DNA from: UWMA-0277 sp965183885
Lineage (GTDB): Bacteria; Bacteroidota; Bacteroidia; Flavobacteriales; BACL11
Assembly: GCA_965183885.1 (NCBI GenBank)
Contig: OZ238992.1
Coordinates: 62,001 to 126,000, forward strand
DNA: 64,000 bases
Direction: 5' to 3'
A program made the translations under genes and the position numbers. Shown here one piece after another: positions 42,257 through 51,892 of this stretch (position 1 is the first letter of the stretch; every line of letters begins with the position of its first letter). A model generated the notes under the pieces. That model was not told where the DNA came from. It saw nothing but the letters and a program-made list of their open reading frames with translations, and did not search any database.

Positions 42257-44560
42257 ATGAAAATCAGACTCCTTTTTCTTCTTATTTCCTTTATTCCCTT
42301 ACTTACTTTTGCTCAGTTTGAGAATAAAAAAACATACACCATTAGTAAATGCAATACACCTCCAAAAATTGATGGAGTACTAAATGATATACATTGGAGT
42401 GAGCTTGCTAAAGCAACAGATTTTAGACAACTTAGACCAGATAATGGAAAAACTGAGAGAGAAGGGTTGAATACTGAAGTGCAAATTTGTTATGATAATA
42501 ATGCCATCTATTTTGGTGTTATGATGTTCGATAATGCTCCTGATAGTATCCTAAAGGAATTAAGTAAAAGAGATGATGAGGAAAAAAACTTCGATATTTT
42601 TGGAATATGGATTGACCCTTATGGAAATGGGATGCTTGAGTACAACTTTGGTGTAACTGCTGCAGGAGTTCAAATTGATGCAAAATACAGTAGTAGTGAT
42701 GTTGATTTTAATTGGGATGCAGTATGGAAATCAGCAGTAAAAATAAACGATAAAGGTTGGATAGCTGAATTTGCAATTCCATTTTCTGCATTACGTTTTC
42801 CTCCTGATAATAATGTTTGGAGTTTAAACATGTCGAGAGGAATAAGAAGATACAGAGAGCATTATACATGGAATTTTATTGATGTAAATTATGATAATTA
42901 TGGAGCACAAGGAGGAAAGTTAGAATATTTAAACTTTGATGTAGAGTCGCCAACCAGACTTTCATTTATGCCTTACGCTACTACTTATTATAATAATTAT
43001 GATGGTGCCGTAACCTATCCTTACAATATGGGAATGGATTTAAAATATGGAATAAACGAAAGTTTTACCCTTGATATGACTTTAGTTCCTGATTTTGGAC
43101 AAGTAGCTCCTGATGACAAAGTACTTAACCTCTCTCCTTTTGAAATACAATATGAAGAAAAACGCCAGTTTTTTACCGAAGGAACTGAACTCTTTGATAA
43201 AGCAGGAGATATGTTTTATACCCGAAGAGTAAGCGATGATTTATTAAATGCCTCTAAGATTACTGGAAGAACAAAAAATGGGTTAGGGATTGGAGCACTA
43301 AATGCTATTACAAAAGATTATACAAACTTTAATGTATTAATATTTGACCAAGTACTTAAGAACAATTCCTCTATTAGTTTTTCAAATACTAATAAATATA
43401 TAGATAAAGAAGGGTTTAGTTCTAACGTAAGTGGAATAAGCACACAACTTAACAATAAAAACAATACACATAGACTACATGCTTCTTTCATAAATAGTAA
43501 TTTATTTAATGATGGCTCTACCACCAAAGGCTATTCAGGAAGCTTTAGCATAGAAAAAACCAAAGGTGCTTATAAATATTATCTATCAAGTCAAGTAACT
43601 GATGACAAATACAATACAAATGACTTAGGCTTTTCTCCAAGAAATAATATCATAAGTAGTAATCTTGACCTATATTATAAGCAACTAAAGCCTAATAACA
43701 ATTTCATTAACTCAAATGTATCCTTAACAGCAAATCATGAAATGCTTTTTACAGCACAAAAATATGTTAATACAACTTTTTACCTTAATGCTAATGCAAC
43801 TCTAAAAAATTACTTAACCTTTGGAGGGTTTCTTACCACAAAACCATCTAAAGGTTATAATTATTTTGAAGCAAGAACTATTAACAATGGAAGAGCCGCC
43901 GATATTAATACTCCTTTTGTAGAATCAGAATCATTTGGAGGAAGAGTGTTCTTATCATCTGATTACAGAAAGAGACTTGCAGTAGATTTTAGCTTTGGAG
44001 GAGGTCTGATTCCTTTATACAACAGCAAAGACTTTGGGTGGAGAATCTCTCCTCTATTTAGAGCAAATGACAAATTATCATTTAGATATGTTCTCTCAAT
44101 AAACAATGAAAGAAACAATACAGGATATGCTGCTGAATCGGCAACTGAAGAACCAATTTTTGCATTACGAAATACACGAATGATAACAAATGTACTAAGT
44201 GGTAGTTATATCATAAGTAATAAAATGGGACTATCATTTAAGCTAAGATATCATTTTGACCAAGTAGAAAATATAGCATTTAAAAGCTTAGGTGAAGATG
44301 GTTACCTAAACCCTAGTGATTACGAAGGAAATCACAACATTAATTATACTACTTGGACATCAAACTTACAATACAACTGGTGGTTTGCTCCAGGAAGTCA
44401 GCTTAGCCTAGTTTGGAACAATGCAATTACAAATAATGATAAAGTTATACGAAACCATTGGATTAATAATGTAGAGCGTTCATTAGAACTCCCTCAAGAA
44501 AATAGCTTATCCTTAAAAGTTATTTATTATTTAGATTACCTTTACCTCAAGAAAAATTAG
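42257..44560 (+). CDS. DUF5916-type outer-membrane protein with N-terminal CBM9-like domain
   Basis: The reading frame could extend upstream to 42173, but the -7 box at 42231-42238 makes the ATG at 42257 the real start (767 residues). It starts with a signal peptide (about 1-20, ending LTFAQ). Residues about 25-210 form a carbohydrate-binding type 9-like domain (PPKIDGVLNDIHWSELAKATDFRQL, then FGIWIDPYGNG). The remaining 550 residues are beta-barrel-like with many alternating aromatic strands. Members of this family often sit in the outer membrane; the function is unproven. It is divergent from sucC. Confidence 0.82.
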   Translation: MKIRLLFLLISFIPLLTFAQFENKKTYTISKCNTPPKIDGVLNDIHWSELAKATDFRQLRPDNGKTEREGLNTEVQICYDNNAIYFGVMMFDNAPDSILKELSKRDDEEKNFDIFGIWIDPYGNGMLEYNFGVTAAGVQIDAKYSSSDVDFNWDAVWKSAVKINDKGWIAEFAIPFSALRFPPDNNVWSLNMSRGIRRYREHYTWNFIDVNYDNYGAQGGKLEYLNFDVESPTRLSFMPYATTYYNNYDGAVTYPYNMGMDLKYGINESFTLDMTLVPDFGQVAPDDKVLNLSPFEIQYEEKRQFFTEGTELFDKAGDMFYTRRVSDDLLNASKITGRTKNGLGIGALNAITKDYTNFNVLIFDQVLKNNSSISFSNTNKYIDKEGFSSNVSGISTQLNNKNNTHRLHASFINSNLFNDGSTTKGYSGSFSIEKTKGAYKYYLSSQVTDDKYNTNDLGFSPRNNIISSNLDLYYKQLKPNNNFINSNVSLTANHEMLFTAQKYVNTTFYLNANATLKNYLTFGGFLTTKPSKGYNYFEARTINNGRAADINTPFVESESFGGRVFLSSDYRKRLAVDFSFGGGLIPLYNSKDFGWRISPLFRANDKLSFRYVLSINNERNNTGYAAESATEEPIFALRNTRMITNVLSGSYIISNKMGLSFKLRYHFDQVENIAFKSLGEDGYLNPSDYEGNHNINYTTWTSNLQYNWWFAPGSQLSLVWNNAITNNDKVIRNHWINNVERSLELPQENSLSLKVIYYLDYLYLKKN

Positions 44561-44562
44561 TT

Positions 44563-44590
44563 TTTCGTTATTAGTTACTAGTTTTTAGAA
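44563..44590. repeat. Repeat R4, left border of the four-helix-bundle gene
   Basis: TTTTTCGTTATTAGTTACT, continuing AGTTTTTAG, resembles R2 and R3 and is followed 10 bp later by the ATG of the four-helix-bundle gene. Its inverted counterpart is R5. Confidence 0.6.
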
Positions 44591-44599
44591 TATAAGAAA

Positions 44600-44989
44600 A
44601 TGAGTAGGAGTGAATATTATAATTTAGATGTTTGGAAGGAAAGCAGAAAGCTATCTCTTTCATTTTATAATATCACTAAATTATTCCCAGACAATGAACA
44701 GTTTGGATTAACTTCTCAAATGAGAAGATGTGCAATTTCAGTGCCATCAAATATAGCAGAAGGGTGCGGAAGAAGTGCTCCAAAAGATACAGTTAGATTT
44801 TTATATATTGCTAGAGGTTCCTTATACGAACTAGAAACTCAATTATTCTTGGCACATGATTTAAATTTTTTAAATAAGGTAACTCTAGATGATAAGCTTG
44901 AAGAAATTATTACTTGCAAAAAGTTATTAAATGGGTTTATTAAATACTATAAATCGCTAATAACTAAAAACCAGAAACTAACACTATGA
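44600..44989 (+). CDS. Four-helix-bundle protein (S23/IVP family)
   Basis: The 129-residue protein matches the S23 family: YNLDVWKESRKLSLSFYNITKLFPDNEQFGLTSQMRRCAISVPSNIAEGCGRSA, ending in helices. Such genes were first found in intervening sequences inserted in 23S rRNA of spirochaetes; in Bacteroidota they are also common as stand-alone genes, and the function is unclear. Here the gene is bordered by short inverted repeats (R4 and R5), which suggests insertion as a cassette. It overlaps the LolD-like gene by 4 bases. Confidence 0.85.
   Translation: MSRSEYYNLDVWKESRKLSLSFYNITKLFPDNEQFGLTSQMRRCAISVPSNIAEGCGRSAPKDTVRFLYIARGSLYELETQLFLAHDLNFLNKVTLDDKLEEIITCKKLLNGFIKYYKSLITKNQKLTL
44952..44985. 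repeat. Repeat R5, inverted copy near the end of the four-helix-bundle gene
   Basis: Read on the minus strand, the sequence GTTAGTTTCTGGTTTTTAG, continuing TTATTAG, resembles R4, so the gene is bracketed by an inverted pair that overlaps its last codons. Confidence 0.55.
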
Positions 44990-45636
44990 TAAAAGCAAAT
45001 AACATACATTATTCCTATGGAGATTTAGCAGTACTAAAAGGAGTAGACATCCATATAAAAAAAGGTGAATTTGTGAGTATTGTTGGTTCATCAGGAGCAG
45101 GAAAAACTACCCTACTTCAGCTTTTAGGGACTTTAGATAAGCTACAAACTGGTAATTTAAACATTAACTCCAAGGAAGTAAATAAACTATCAGAAAAAGA
45201 AATTGCTGAATTTAGAAATAAAGAAATTGGGTTTGTTTTTCAGTTCCATAACCTACTAGCAGAATTTACAGCTTTAGAAAATGTTTGCCTGCCTGCGTTT
45301 ATTGCTGGGGCTGCAAGAAAAGAAGCAGAAAGAAAAGGCTTAGAGCTATTAGAACTATTAGGATTAAAAGATAGAGCAAGGCATAAACCTGAGGAACTAT
45401 CAGGAGGTGAGCAACAAAGAGTTGCTGTTGCAAGAGCACTTATTAACTCTCCTGCAATTATCTTAGCCGATGAGCCTTCAGGAAATCTTGACTCAAAAAA
45501 TGCTAATGAATTACATCAATTATTTTTAAGGCTAAACAAAGAAATAGGGCAAACTTTTGTAATCATTACACATAATGAAGCACTTGCAAATTTAGCATCC
45601 CGAAAATTAGAAATGAAGGACGGAAAAATAATTTAA
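44986..45636 (+). CDS. ABC transporter ATP-binding protein, LolD-like
   Basis: The 216-residue protein has Walker A GSSGAGKTT, a signature LSGGEQQR and Walker B IILADEPSGNLD, with LDKLQTGNLNINSK typical of the LolD/MacB group of ATPases. It would power lipoprotein release or a MacB-like efflux system. No permease gene is close by (the next gene is a BatA-domain protein), so it probably joins a permease encoded elsewhere. The first codons overlap the end of the four-helix-bundle gene. Confidence 0.88.
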   Translation: MIKANNIHYSYGDLAVLKGVDIHIKKGEFVSIVGSSGAGKTTLLQLLGTLDKLQTGNLNINSKEVNKLSEKEIAEFRNKEIGFVFQFHNLLAEFTALENVCLPAFIAGAARKEAERKGLELLELLGLKDRARHKPEELSGGEQQRVAVARALINSPAIILADEPSGNLDSKNANELHQLFLRLNKEIGQTFVIITHNEALANLASRKLEMKDGKII

Positions 45637-45668
45637 GTCAAAAAATACGCTAATTCTAGCAAATAGTT

Positions 45669-45676
45669 TAATTTTG
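45669..45676 (+). promoter_or_regulatory. Promoter -7 box (TAATTTTG) of the BatA-domain gene
   Basis: TAATTTTGC ends 7 bp before the ATG at 45684, so the mRNA is probably leaderless or has only a few 5' bases. An ORF start at the TTG at 45681 is therefore unlikely. Confidence 0.6.
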
Positions 45677-45683
45677 CACTTTG

Positions 45684-47708
45684 ATGAGATATCAAAACCC
45701 ACAACTACTTTACTTCCTCTTTGCAATAGCAATTCCGATTCTCATTCACTTATTTAATTTCCGAAAACACAAAACAATTTACTTTAGTAGCATTCGCTTT
45801 CTTAAAGAAATTAAAGAAGATAATCGTAAAAAAGCTAACCTTAAGAATATTCTTATTCTGCTAAGCAGAATTTTAGCCATTAGCTTTTTAGTTCTTGCTT
45901 TTGCAAAACCATATATTCCAAGCAACACCATACAAAAAAGCAGTAAAGACATTTTCATATATATTGATAATTCATTTAGTATGGATGCTGAAAATGAAAA
46001 TGGAAGACTCTTAGCTATAGCAAAACAAAAAGCTAATAGCATTTATAAATCATACCCTACAGAAAGTAACTTCTGGCTTATTACCAATGATTTTTACACC
46101 CAGGAAAGTAAAAGCATCTCAAAAGGAAAATTATCAGAAATGATAAGTAAAATTAATAGTTCCTCTTCCAATAAAACTATTAGGCAAATTATAAATAGAA
46201 GTAATACATTATCAGATAAAAATAATCACTTGTATATTATATCCGATATGCAAAGTAGTACACTAAAAATTGATGAATTACAAAAGATTGATACTACTAC
46301 TACCCTATTCTTAATTCCAATAAGCAATAATAATACAGCTAATATAAGTATAGATAGTTGCTGGATAAATACTCCTATATTTAATGGAGAACAAGAACTT
46401 GAAATTTTTGCAGAAATCACAAATCACAGCATGCAAGAAATCAGTGACAAAGTTATTTTTCTTGAAGTTAATAAACAACAAAAATCACAACAATTTGTTA
46501 GCCTAAAAAAGAAAGAATCAAAAACAATTAGCTTTAAGTACTTAGCTAATAAGTTAGAAATACAAGAGGGAGCAATAAAAATAAATGACTACCCTATTAC
46601 CTTTGACAACACCCTACATTTCACCTTTAAAAAAGCAAATAAAATCGCTGTATCCTGTATTAACCAAAATACAAAACATACTGCAATCAGTACCTTATTT
46701 AAAGAAGATACACTCCTATTTAATTTTACAAATACTAATATAAACGCTATAGATTATAATTTGCTAAGCCAACAAGATTTAGTAATTATAAATGAGCTTG
46801 ATGCTTTTAGCTCTGGTTTAATAAATACGCTAAATACATTTGTAGAAAATGGAGGAAGCATTGCTATTATTCCCCCAAAAAATGCTGACCTAGACACCTA
46901 TAATTTAATCTTAAAGAAATTAAATATTGCTACCCTAAGTCCTCTTAAAAAATCAAATCAGGAACTTCATAAAATTAATACCAAACACCCAATATATAAA
47001 AATGTATTTGATGGAGAACTAAGTAAAATTAACTTTCCAAAGGTAAAACAGCACTACCCTATTAACAAACAAACAAAAAGTAATAGCACAACCCTACTTA
47101 GCTTAGATAATAACAAAAGCTTTTTAGAAGCATTCACTAATAAAAAAGGAGTAATATACCTATTTAGCAGCCCTTTAGCAGCAGAGTATAACAACTTTAA
47201 GAAGCACTCCCTATTTGTACCTACATTACTCAATATGGCTACAGTAGCAGTTCAAATTGATGCTATTTACAATACTATAGGAAAGCACAGTTACTTTACT
47301 ACCAATATAAAAGTTAAAAAGACAGATATTTTCCATCTTAAAAATGAGAAAACAGATATTATTCCAACTCCAAAAGTTCAACTAGGAAAACAAGTATTCT
47401 ACACTCATAATCAAATTACTAAGAATGGTATTTACACCCTTGAGAAGAGTGATAATATTTTAGATGCTATTGCATACAACTATAGCCCATCTGAGAGTAA
47501 AACAACTACTTATACTAGTATTCAAATTAATGATTGGATAACTAGCTATGACTTAAAAAATATACATCTAATTGAAGGAAATAGTACTCTTCTTGAAACA
47601 GTACTAAATACTAATAATAAAGGAAAAGAATTTTGGAAACTAGCACTGATTTTATCTCTGCTATTTTTTGCACTAGAAACACTACTTATTAAACTGATAA
47701 AATCATGA
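45684..47708 (+). CDS. BatA-domain (VWA-type) membrane protein
   Basis: The 674-residue protein opens MRYQNPQLLYFLFAIAIPILIHLFNFRKHKTIYFSS, the BatA N-terminal membrane region, with a second helix at about 56-76. A VWA-like domain follows (DIFIYIDNSFSMDAENENG, with the metal-site DxSxS pattern), then a long Ser/Asn-rich part, and a final membrane helix near the C-terminus (FWKLALILSLLFFALETLLI). The family belongs to the Bacteroidota aerotolerance-like modules and may act in envelope stress or secretion; the role is inferred. It overlaps the dihydroorotase-like gene by 4 bases. Confidence 0.8.
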   Translation: MRYQNPQLLYFLFAIAIPILIHLFNFRKHKTIYFSSIRFLKEIKEDNRKKANLKNILILLSRILAISFLVLAFAKPYIPSNTIQKSSKDIFIYIDNSFSMDAENENGRLLAIAKQKANSIYKSYPTESNFWLITNDFYTQESKSISKGKLSEMISKINSSSSNKTIRQIINRSNTLSDKNNHLYIISDMQSSTLKIDELQKIDTTTTLFLIPISNNNTANISIDSCWINTPIFNGEQELEIFAEITNHSMQEISDKVIFLEVNKQQKSQQFVSLKKKESKTISFKYLANKLEIQEGAIKINDYPITFDNTLHFTFKKANKIAVSCINQNTKHTAISTLFKEDTLLFNFTNTNINAIDYNLLSQQDLVIINELDAFSSGLINTLNTFVENGGSIAIIPPKNADLDTYNLILKKLNIATLSPLKKSNQELHKINTKHPIYKNVFDGELSKINFPKVKQHYPINKQTKSNSTTLLSLDNNKSFLEAFTNKKGVIYLFSSPLAAEYNNFKKHSLFVPTLLNMATVAVQIDAIYNTIGKHSYFTTNIKVKKTDIFHLKNEKTDIIPTPKVQLGKQVFYTHNQITKNGIYTLEKSDNILDAIAYNYSPSESKTTTYTSIQINDWITSYDLKNIHLIEGNSTLLETVLNTNNKGKEFWKLALILSLLFFALETLLIKLIKS

Positions 47709-48991
47709 ATCTACTCATTAAATCGGCAAGAATAATTGACCCAAACAGCAAACACCACAATAATATTTGTGATGTTTTTATTAAAGATGGTAAAATTGAT
47801 AAGATTGCTAAAGAGCTTAAAAGTTGCCCTGAATCCATAGCTGCAGGAAAAGAGGTTGAATTTAAAGCTGAAAACCTACACCTTTCTCCAGGGTGGTTCG
47901 ATTTACATGCTAATTTCTCTGAGCCAGGTGACGAACAAAAAGAAACACTAGAAAGTGGTAGTAAAGCAGCAGCTAGTGGTGGATATACTGGAGTAATGAT
48001 AATGCCAAATACAACTCCAAGCCTCGACAATAAAGGAATGATTACTTATATCAAAAATCAAACTATAGGAAATATAGTGGATATACTCCCTGCAGGTAAC
48101 TTAACAAAAAACCAACAAGGAAATGATATTGTTGAAATGCATGACATGAAAAAGGCAGGTTGCTTAGCTTTTACCGATGATAAGAAGTCAATTAGTAGGA
48201 ATGAAGTATTAAAAATTGCAATGCTATACTCCAAAGATTGCAATGCACTTATTATGAACTACCCAAATGAAAAAAGTATAGCTAACGATGGATACATGCA
48301 CGAAGGCATAGTAAGTACTAAACTTGGACTAAAAGGAATTCCAGCCCTTGCCGAAGAAATAATGGTGGATAGAGATATAAGTATGTGTGAATACACAAAT
48401 AGTCGTTTTCACCTCAGCTACCTATCTACAAAGAAAAGCACCACTAAAGTAAAACAAGCAAAAGCAGATGGGCTACAAATTACTGCCGATGTTGCTCTAC
48501 ACAATCTATTTTTGACTGACGAGGCCATAAATAACTTTGACACTAGATATAAAGTTATGCCTCCACTAAGAACTTTAACTGATAGCAAAGCACTAATAGA
48601 AGCATTAAAAGAAGGAACTATAGATGTTATAACAACAGACCATAGCCCACAAGATGAAGAACATAAAAAGATAGAGTTTGATAATGCTGCAGATGGAATA
48701 ATTGGACTAGAGTCAGCTTTTGGACTACTAGGAAAACACCTACTTCCTTACCTAAGCATAACACAGCTTATTGAAAAAATTGCTATTAATCCAAGAAAGA
48801 TATTACAGATGTCAGAAGTAAGTATTACTGAAGGAAAAACAGCTAATATTACTTTATTTAACCCTGAACTAGAATGGGAGTTTACTGAAAAATCTATAAA
48901 ATCAAAATCTGTAAACACACCATTTATTGGGCAACAACTAAAAGGAAAAGCTTTAGCTATATATAATAACGGTCAGTTTAAAGAGTGTTAA
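47705..48991 (+). CDS. pyrC: Dihydroorotase-like protein (amidohydrolase with degenerate metal site)
   Basis: The 428-residue protein is of the DHOase/allantoinase type: IKSARIIDPNSK opening, GWFDLHANFSEPG, MPNTTPSLDN, CLAFTDDKKSI and TTDHSPQDEE. The usual HxH zinc pair is H68 and N70 (LHANF), and the region MNYPNEKSIAND lacks the His-Cys-Glu-Asp pattern, while H236 and D312 remain. The active site therefore looks incomplete. Related proteins with reduced motifs are usual in flavobacteria and are annotated as dihydroorotase, so the call stands for the family but activity is unsure. It is coupled to the BatA-domain gene. Confidence 0.75.
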   Translation: MNLLIKSARIIDPNSKHHNNICDVFIKDGKIDKIAKELKSCPESIAAGKEVEFKAENLHLSPGWFDLHANFSEPGDEQKETLESGSKAAASGGYTGVMIMPNTTPSLDNKGMITYIKNQTIGNIVDILPAGNLTKNQQGNDIVEMHDMKKAGCLAFTDDKKSISRNEVLKIAMLYSKDCNALIMNYPNEKSIANDGYMHEGIVSTKLGLKGIPALAEEIMVDRDISMCEYTNSRFHLSYLSTKKSTTKVKQAKADGLQITADVALHNLFLTDEAINNFDTRYKVMPPLRTLTDSKALIEALKEGTIDVITTDHSPQDEEHKKIEFDNAADGIIGLESAFGLLGKHLLPYLSITQLIEKIAINPRKILQMSEVSITEGKTANITLFNPELEWEFTEKSIKSKSVNTPFIGQQLKGKALAIYNNGQFKEC

Positions 48992-48996
48992 AAAAA

Positions 48997-51795
48997 CTAC
49001 TTAACAGCAATTTTCTTTTTCACAATGCCATTATCGTAAATATATAAAAGAGTTGTATGCTCCTTTAATGTTGTAGGATCAACTTCCTTTCCTAGTAAAT
49101 CAGTAACTCTAATTAGCTTAGGCTTAGAAGCTGATAAATTATCAATAGCTGAAACAGTTGCTTTCTGATTGTACAGGTATAAATCATCAATAGCAGCTTC
49201 AACTAAACTACCTCCATCCAAATTTTGCCCTAAATGCAAACTATCTGATGCAATAAATTTTAGTTGAACACTATTTGTTAAACTTACATAATCCTCTACC
49301 CTAAAAGCAAACTTCCTCCAACTAATATCAGAGCTTTTATTGTTTTCAACATAATGCCAGTTTACGCCATCATTAGTAATAAGTACTTGCCACCAATCTT
49401 GACCTGGATTTGCTCCTGTAGGAGGGCTATTTGTATACCATCTCCAATAAGAAAAAGCAGGGTTTGTATATTGTGTTAAATCAAAATAAGGAGATACTAA
49501 AGTTGTATGTCCACCATCAACATCATTAGAACCTACTCCATCAGTAGCACCAGCATTTCCTGTAAAGGCACAATCACTTCCTCCAGCTGTATGTTGAGTA
49601 CCTGTTTGCACAATTGTACTTGGGTTTCCAAAAGTACCATAGGATGCTATAGGACTTCCCATTTCCCAGTGTCCTGTTGTTGCATTGTCACCTGAAATAC
49701 CTGTTTGCCAAAATCCAAAATTAAAATCAAAATCTTCCTCAGCACTTAAATCATATCCTACCATAATAAAGTAAGGTAAGTTTGCATTTTGCATTGGACT
49801 AATATTAGCCGCAATAGGGGTAATAGCTGACTCATACCCATAAATATCTGTTAATGAAATATAATAGGAAATTACTGTTCCATTTGGCTGTGCAGGAATA
49901 CTTGCTTGTACTGCGCTTCCTGTTATTGATACAGTAGTTTGCATCCAATTACTAGCATCATTAAGCCTGTAATAACAGCTAGCGCTTGATAAAGCCCAAG
50001 GGTAAGCCATACTAACAGTTCCACTTATAGGTATTGCAACATTAGCATTAGCAGTTACAACAGGAGAATGATTAATATCTGCATTGGATAATAATGTAAT
50101 CCCATGATCTGCAAAAGCCTGAACAATAGCCAAATCATTTGGAGTTCCATTTAAGATATTTGCATCATTATCATCTGCATAAAGCACCTCTAATAAAATA
50201 TCAGTATAAATTACTCCCTCAGTACCATCAGGACCATCAGGACCCCCATCAAAAGTAGCTTTAAATAAATCTAACATTTGACTCATATCATTAAAGGCTA
50301 AGTAAGTATCCCAAAAAGCACCAGCAATAATTTCTCCATCAGCATGCACCTCTCCTACTAAATCTTGTGGATATACTTTTCTATCTACATCATACCTTCT
50401 TACAAAACCATTAGGATCATTATCATAAAACCCAATTCCTAAAACAGCATTATCAGTTAAAGACAATGCCCAAATGTCTGCATAACCTTCATTTAATGCC
50501 CCATTCCACATTCCTGAGTTATATCTTGAATCGTTTATTGCATGACCATATTCATGGTAAACAACATCAGCAATATTTCCTGTAGCATTACAATTATTTC
50601 CTGCTGCATAAAAATTAATAGAAGATCCATTATAAAAAGCATTACAGCTACCAAATTCATCAATATTAGTTTCCATAGGAATATCTAAACTTGTAAAAGT
50701 AGGGAATACTGTTTTAAAATGTGCGTGTATTTCATTAACTGACCAGTATGCTGTACGTTCTTGTATTGTTGAGTTTGTATTGTTAAAAAGAATTGAATTA
50801 CTAGCAGATAAACTAGCAGTTACACTAGGAGTATTACCATTAGTTCTTACATCAACATATAAACCCTCTAATTTATACTCTACTTGATTACCTAATACTA
50901 AAGGTAGATTTACTTCACCATTAACATCAGTATAATAATTATTCCCAGTAGCAATATCTTTAGCTTTTAGGTGTATTAACTTTTCAGTAGAAGAAGGGTT
51001 GTAAGGATGTGTAGTATACAAATTCCCCTCTACTGTAGATATTGCTGGAGGAGCCTCATAAAGCACATTGTTTTTTCTCATTAATAATGCTCCAGTATGT
51101 GCATCAACAAAACAAGTATAATTAGCAGGACCTTCTTCAATCGTAGTTTTAACAGCTACTTGATATACTAAATGATATTCATACTTTCCATAGCTTGGAA
51201 CTGGTAACACTTTTAATTCACCTTCTATATTAGAAGCTAAAATAGGATTATTTATTCCTTGTGCTGCTGCAAGTAATACTCCTGCCACGTCTAAAGTTGG
51301 AACTGTACTAATATTTATATCATTAAATAAATCTAATCCAAAAGCAATAAGTTCCTGATTTAAACTAAGTTTAGCATATAAGCGACTATCAATAACCTCT
51401 AGGTTATTATAGTACTGAGTAAAATTAACATTTATATACTTCTCATTTTTATATGTCTCTCCCTCTCTTACATCATTAGGAATAGCAAATGGAGTTGAGT
51501 TTAAGAAATTAAGTACCTTACTGTACGCATCAGCACCTCCTGCTAAAGCAATAGGCTCACCAAAAGCTCTATGTGGCATTTTATTATCTTCATTAAAAAT
51601 AACAAACCAGTTTGGATTAACTGCTAAAAAGTTTTGCCAAGAGTCAGACAACCTTAAATCCTGCTGAAGCTGAGCATTTAATACTTTTGAATTTTTAATA
51701 TATCTTACTTCATTTTCATCAGTATGATTATGCTTGCTAGCAAAGATTTGAACTACTGAAAATAGTGCAATTAAAGTAAATGTAATTTTCCTCAT
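48997..51795 (-). CDS. Secreted M36-like (fungalysin/thermolysin-type) metallopeptidase with non-YPNP T9SS-like tail
   Basis: The 932-residue product has a signal peptide (1-20), an FTP/propeptide region (about 60-240) and a gluzincin domain with HEYGH (414-418) and NEGYAD, the M36 motif with the third zinc ligand at E436. After about residue 580 come a beta domain (VTANANVAIPISG) and a MAM-like region (DFNFGFWQTGISGDNATTG...). The tail LIRVTDLLGKEVDPTTLKEH...YIYDNGIVKKKIAVK resembles the tails of copies A-C at 32-35 kb and not the YPNP sorting domain. It is likely secreted and self-processed. No neighbour suggests its role. Confidence 0.87.
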   Translation of the reverse strand: MRKITFTLIALFSVVQIFASKHNHTDENEVRYIKNSKVLNAQLQQDLRLSDSWQNFLAVNPNWFVIFNEDNKMPHRAFGEPIALAGGADAYSKVLNFLNSTPFAIPNDVREGETYKNEKYINVNFTQYYNNLEVIDSRLYAKLSLNQELIAFGLDLFNDINISTVPTLDVAGVLLAAAQGINNPILASNIEGELKVLPVPSYGKYEYHLVYQVAVKTTIEEGPANYTCFVDAHTGALLMRKNNVLYEAPPAISTVEGNLYTTHPYNPSSTEKLIHLKAKDIATGNNYYTDVNGEVNLPLVLGNQVEYKLEGLYVDVRTNGNTPSVTASLSASNSILFNNTNSTIQERTAYWSVNEIHAHFKTVFPTFTSLDIPMETNIDEFGSCNAFYNGSSINFYAAGNNCNATGNIADVVYHEYGHAINDSRYNSGMWNGALNEGYADIWALSLTDNAVLGIGFYDNDPNGFVRRYDVDRKVYPQDLVGEVHADGEIIAGAFWDTYLAFNDMSQMLDLFKATFDGGPDGPDGTEGVIYTDILLEVLYADDNDANILNGTPNDLAIVQAFADHGITLLSNADINHSPVVTANANVAIPISGTVSMAYPWALSSASCYYRLNDASNWMQTTVSITGSAVQASIPAQPNGTVISYYISLTDIYGYESAITPIAANISPMQNANLPYFIMVGYDLSAEEDFDFNFGFWQTGISGDNATTGHWEMGSPIASYGTFGNPSTIVQTGTQHTAGGSDCAFTGNAGATDGVGSNDVDGGHTTLVSPYFDLTQYTNPAFSYWRWYTNSPPTGANPGQDWWQVLITNDGVNWHYVENNKSSDISWRKFAFRVEDYVSLTNSVQLKFIASDSLHLGQNLDGGSLVEAAIDDLYLYNQKATVSAIDNLSASKPKLIRVTDLLGKEVDPTTLKEHTTLLYIYDNGIVKKKIAVK

Positions 51796-51892
51796 AATAT
51801 TAATTTTTGGTAAATATACATTTTATAATAAGCATCTCAAAAGAATAACACTAATTATCTTAGCTACTCACTAATCATTTTAAGCTATTTTT

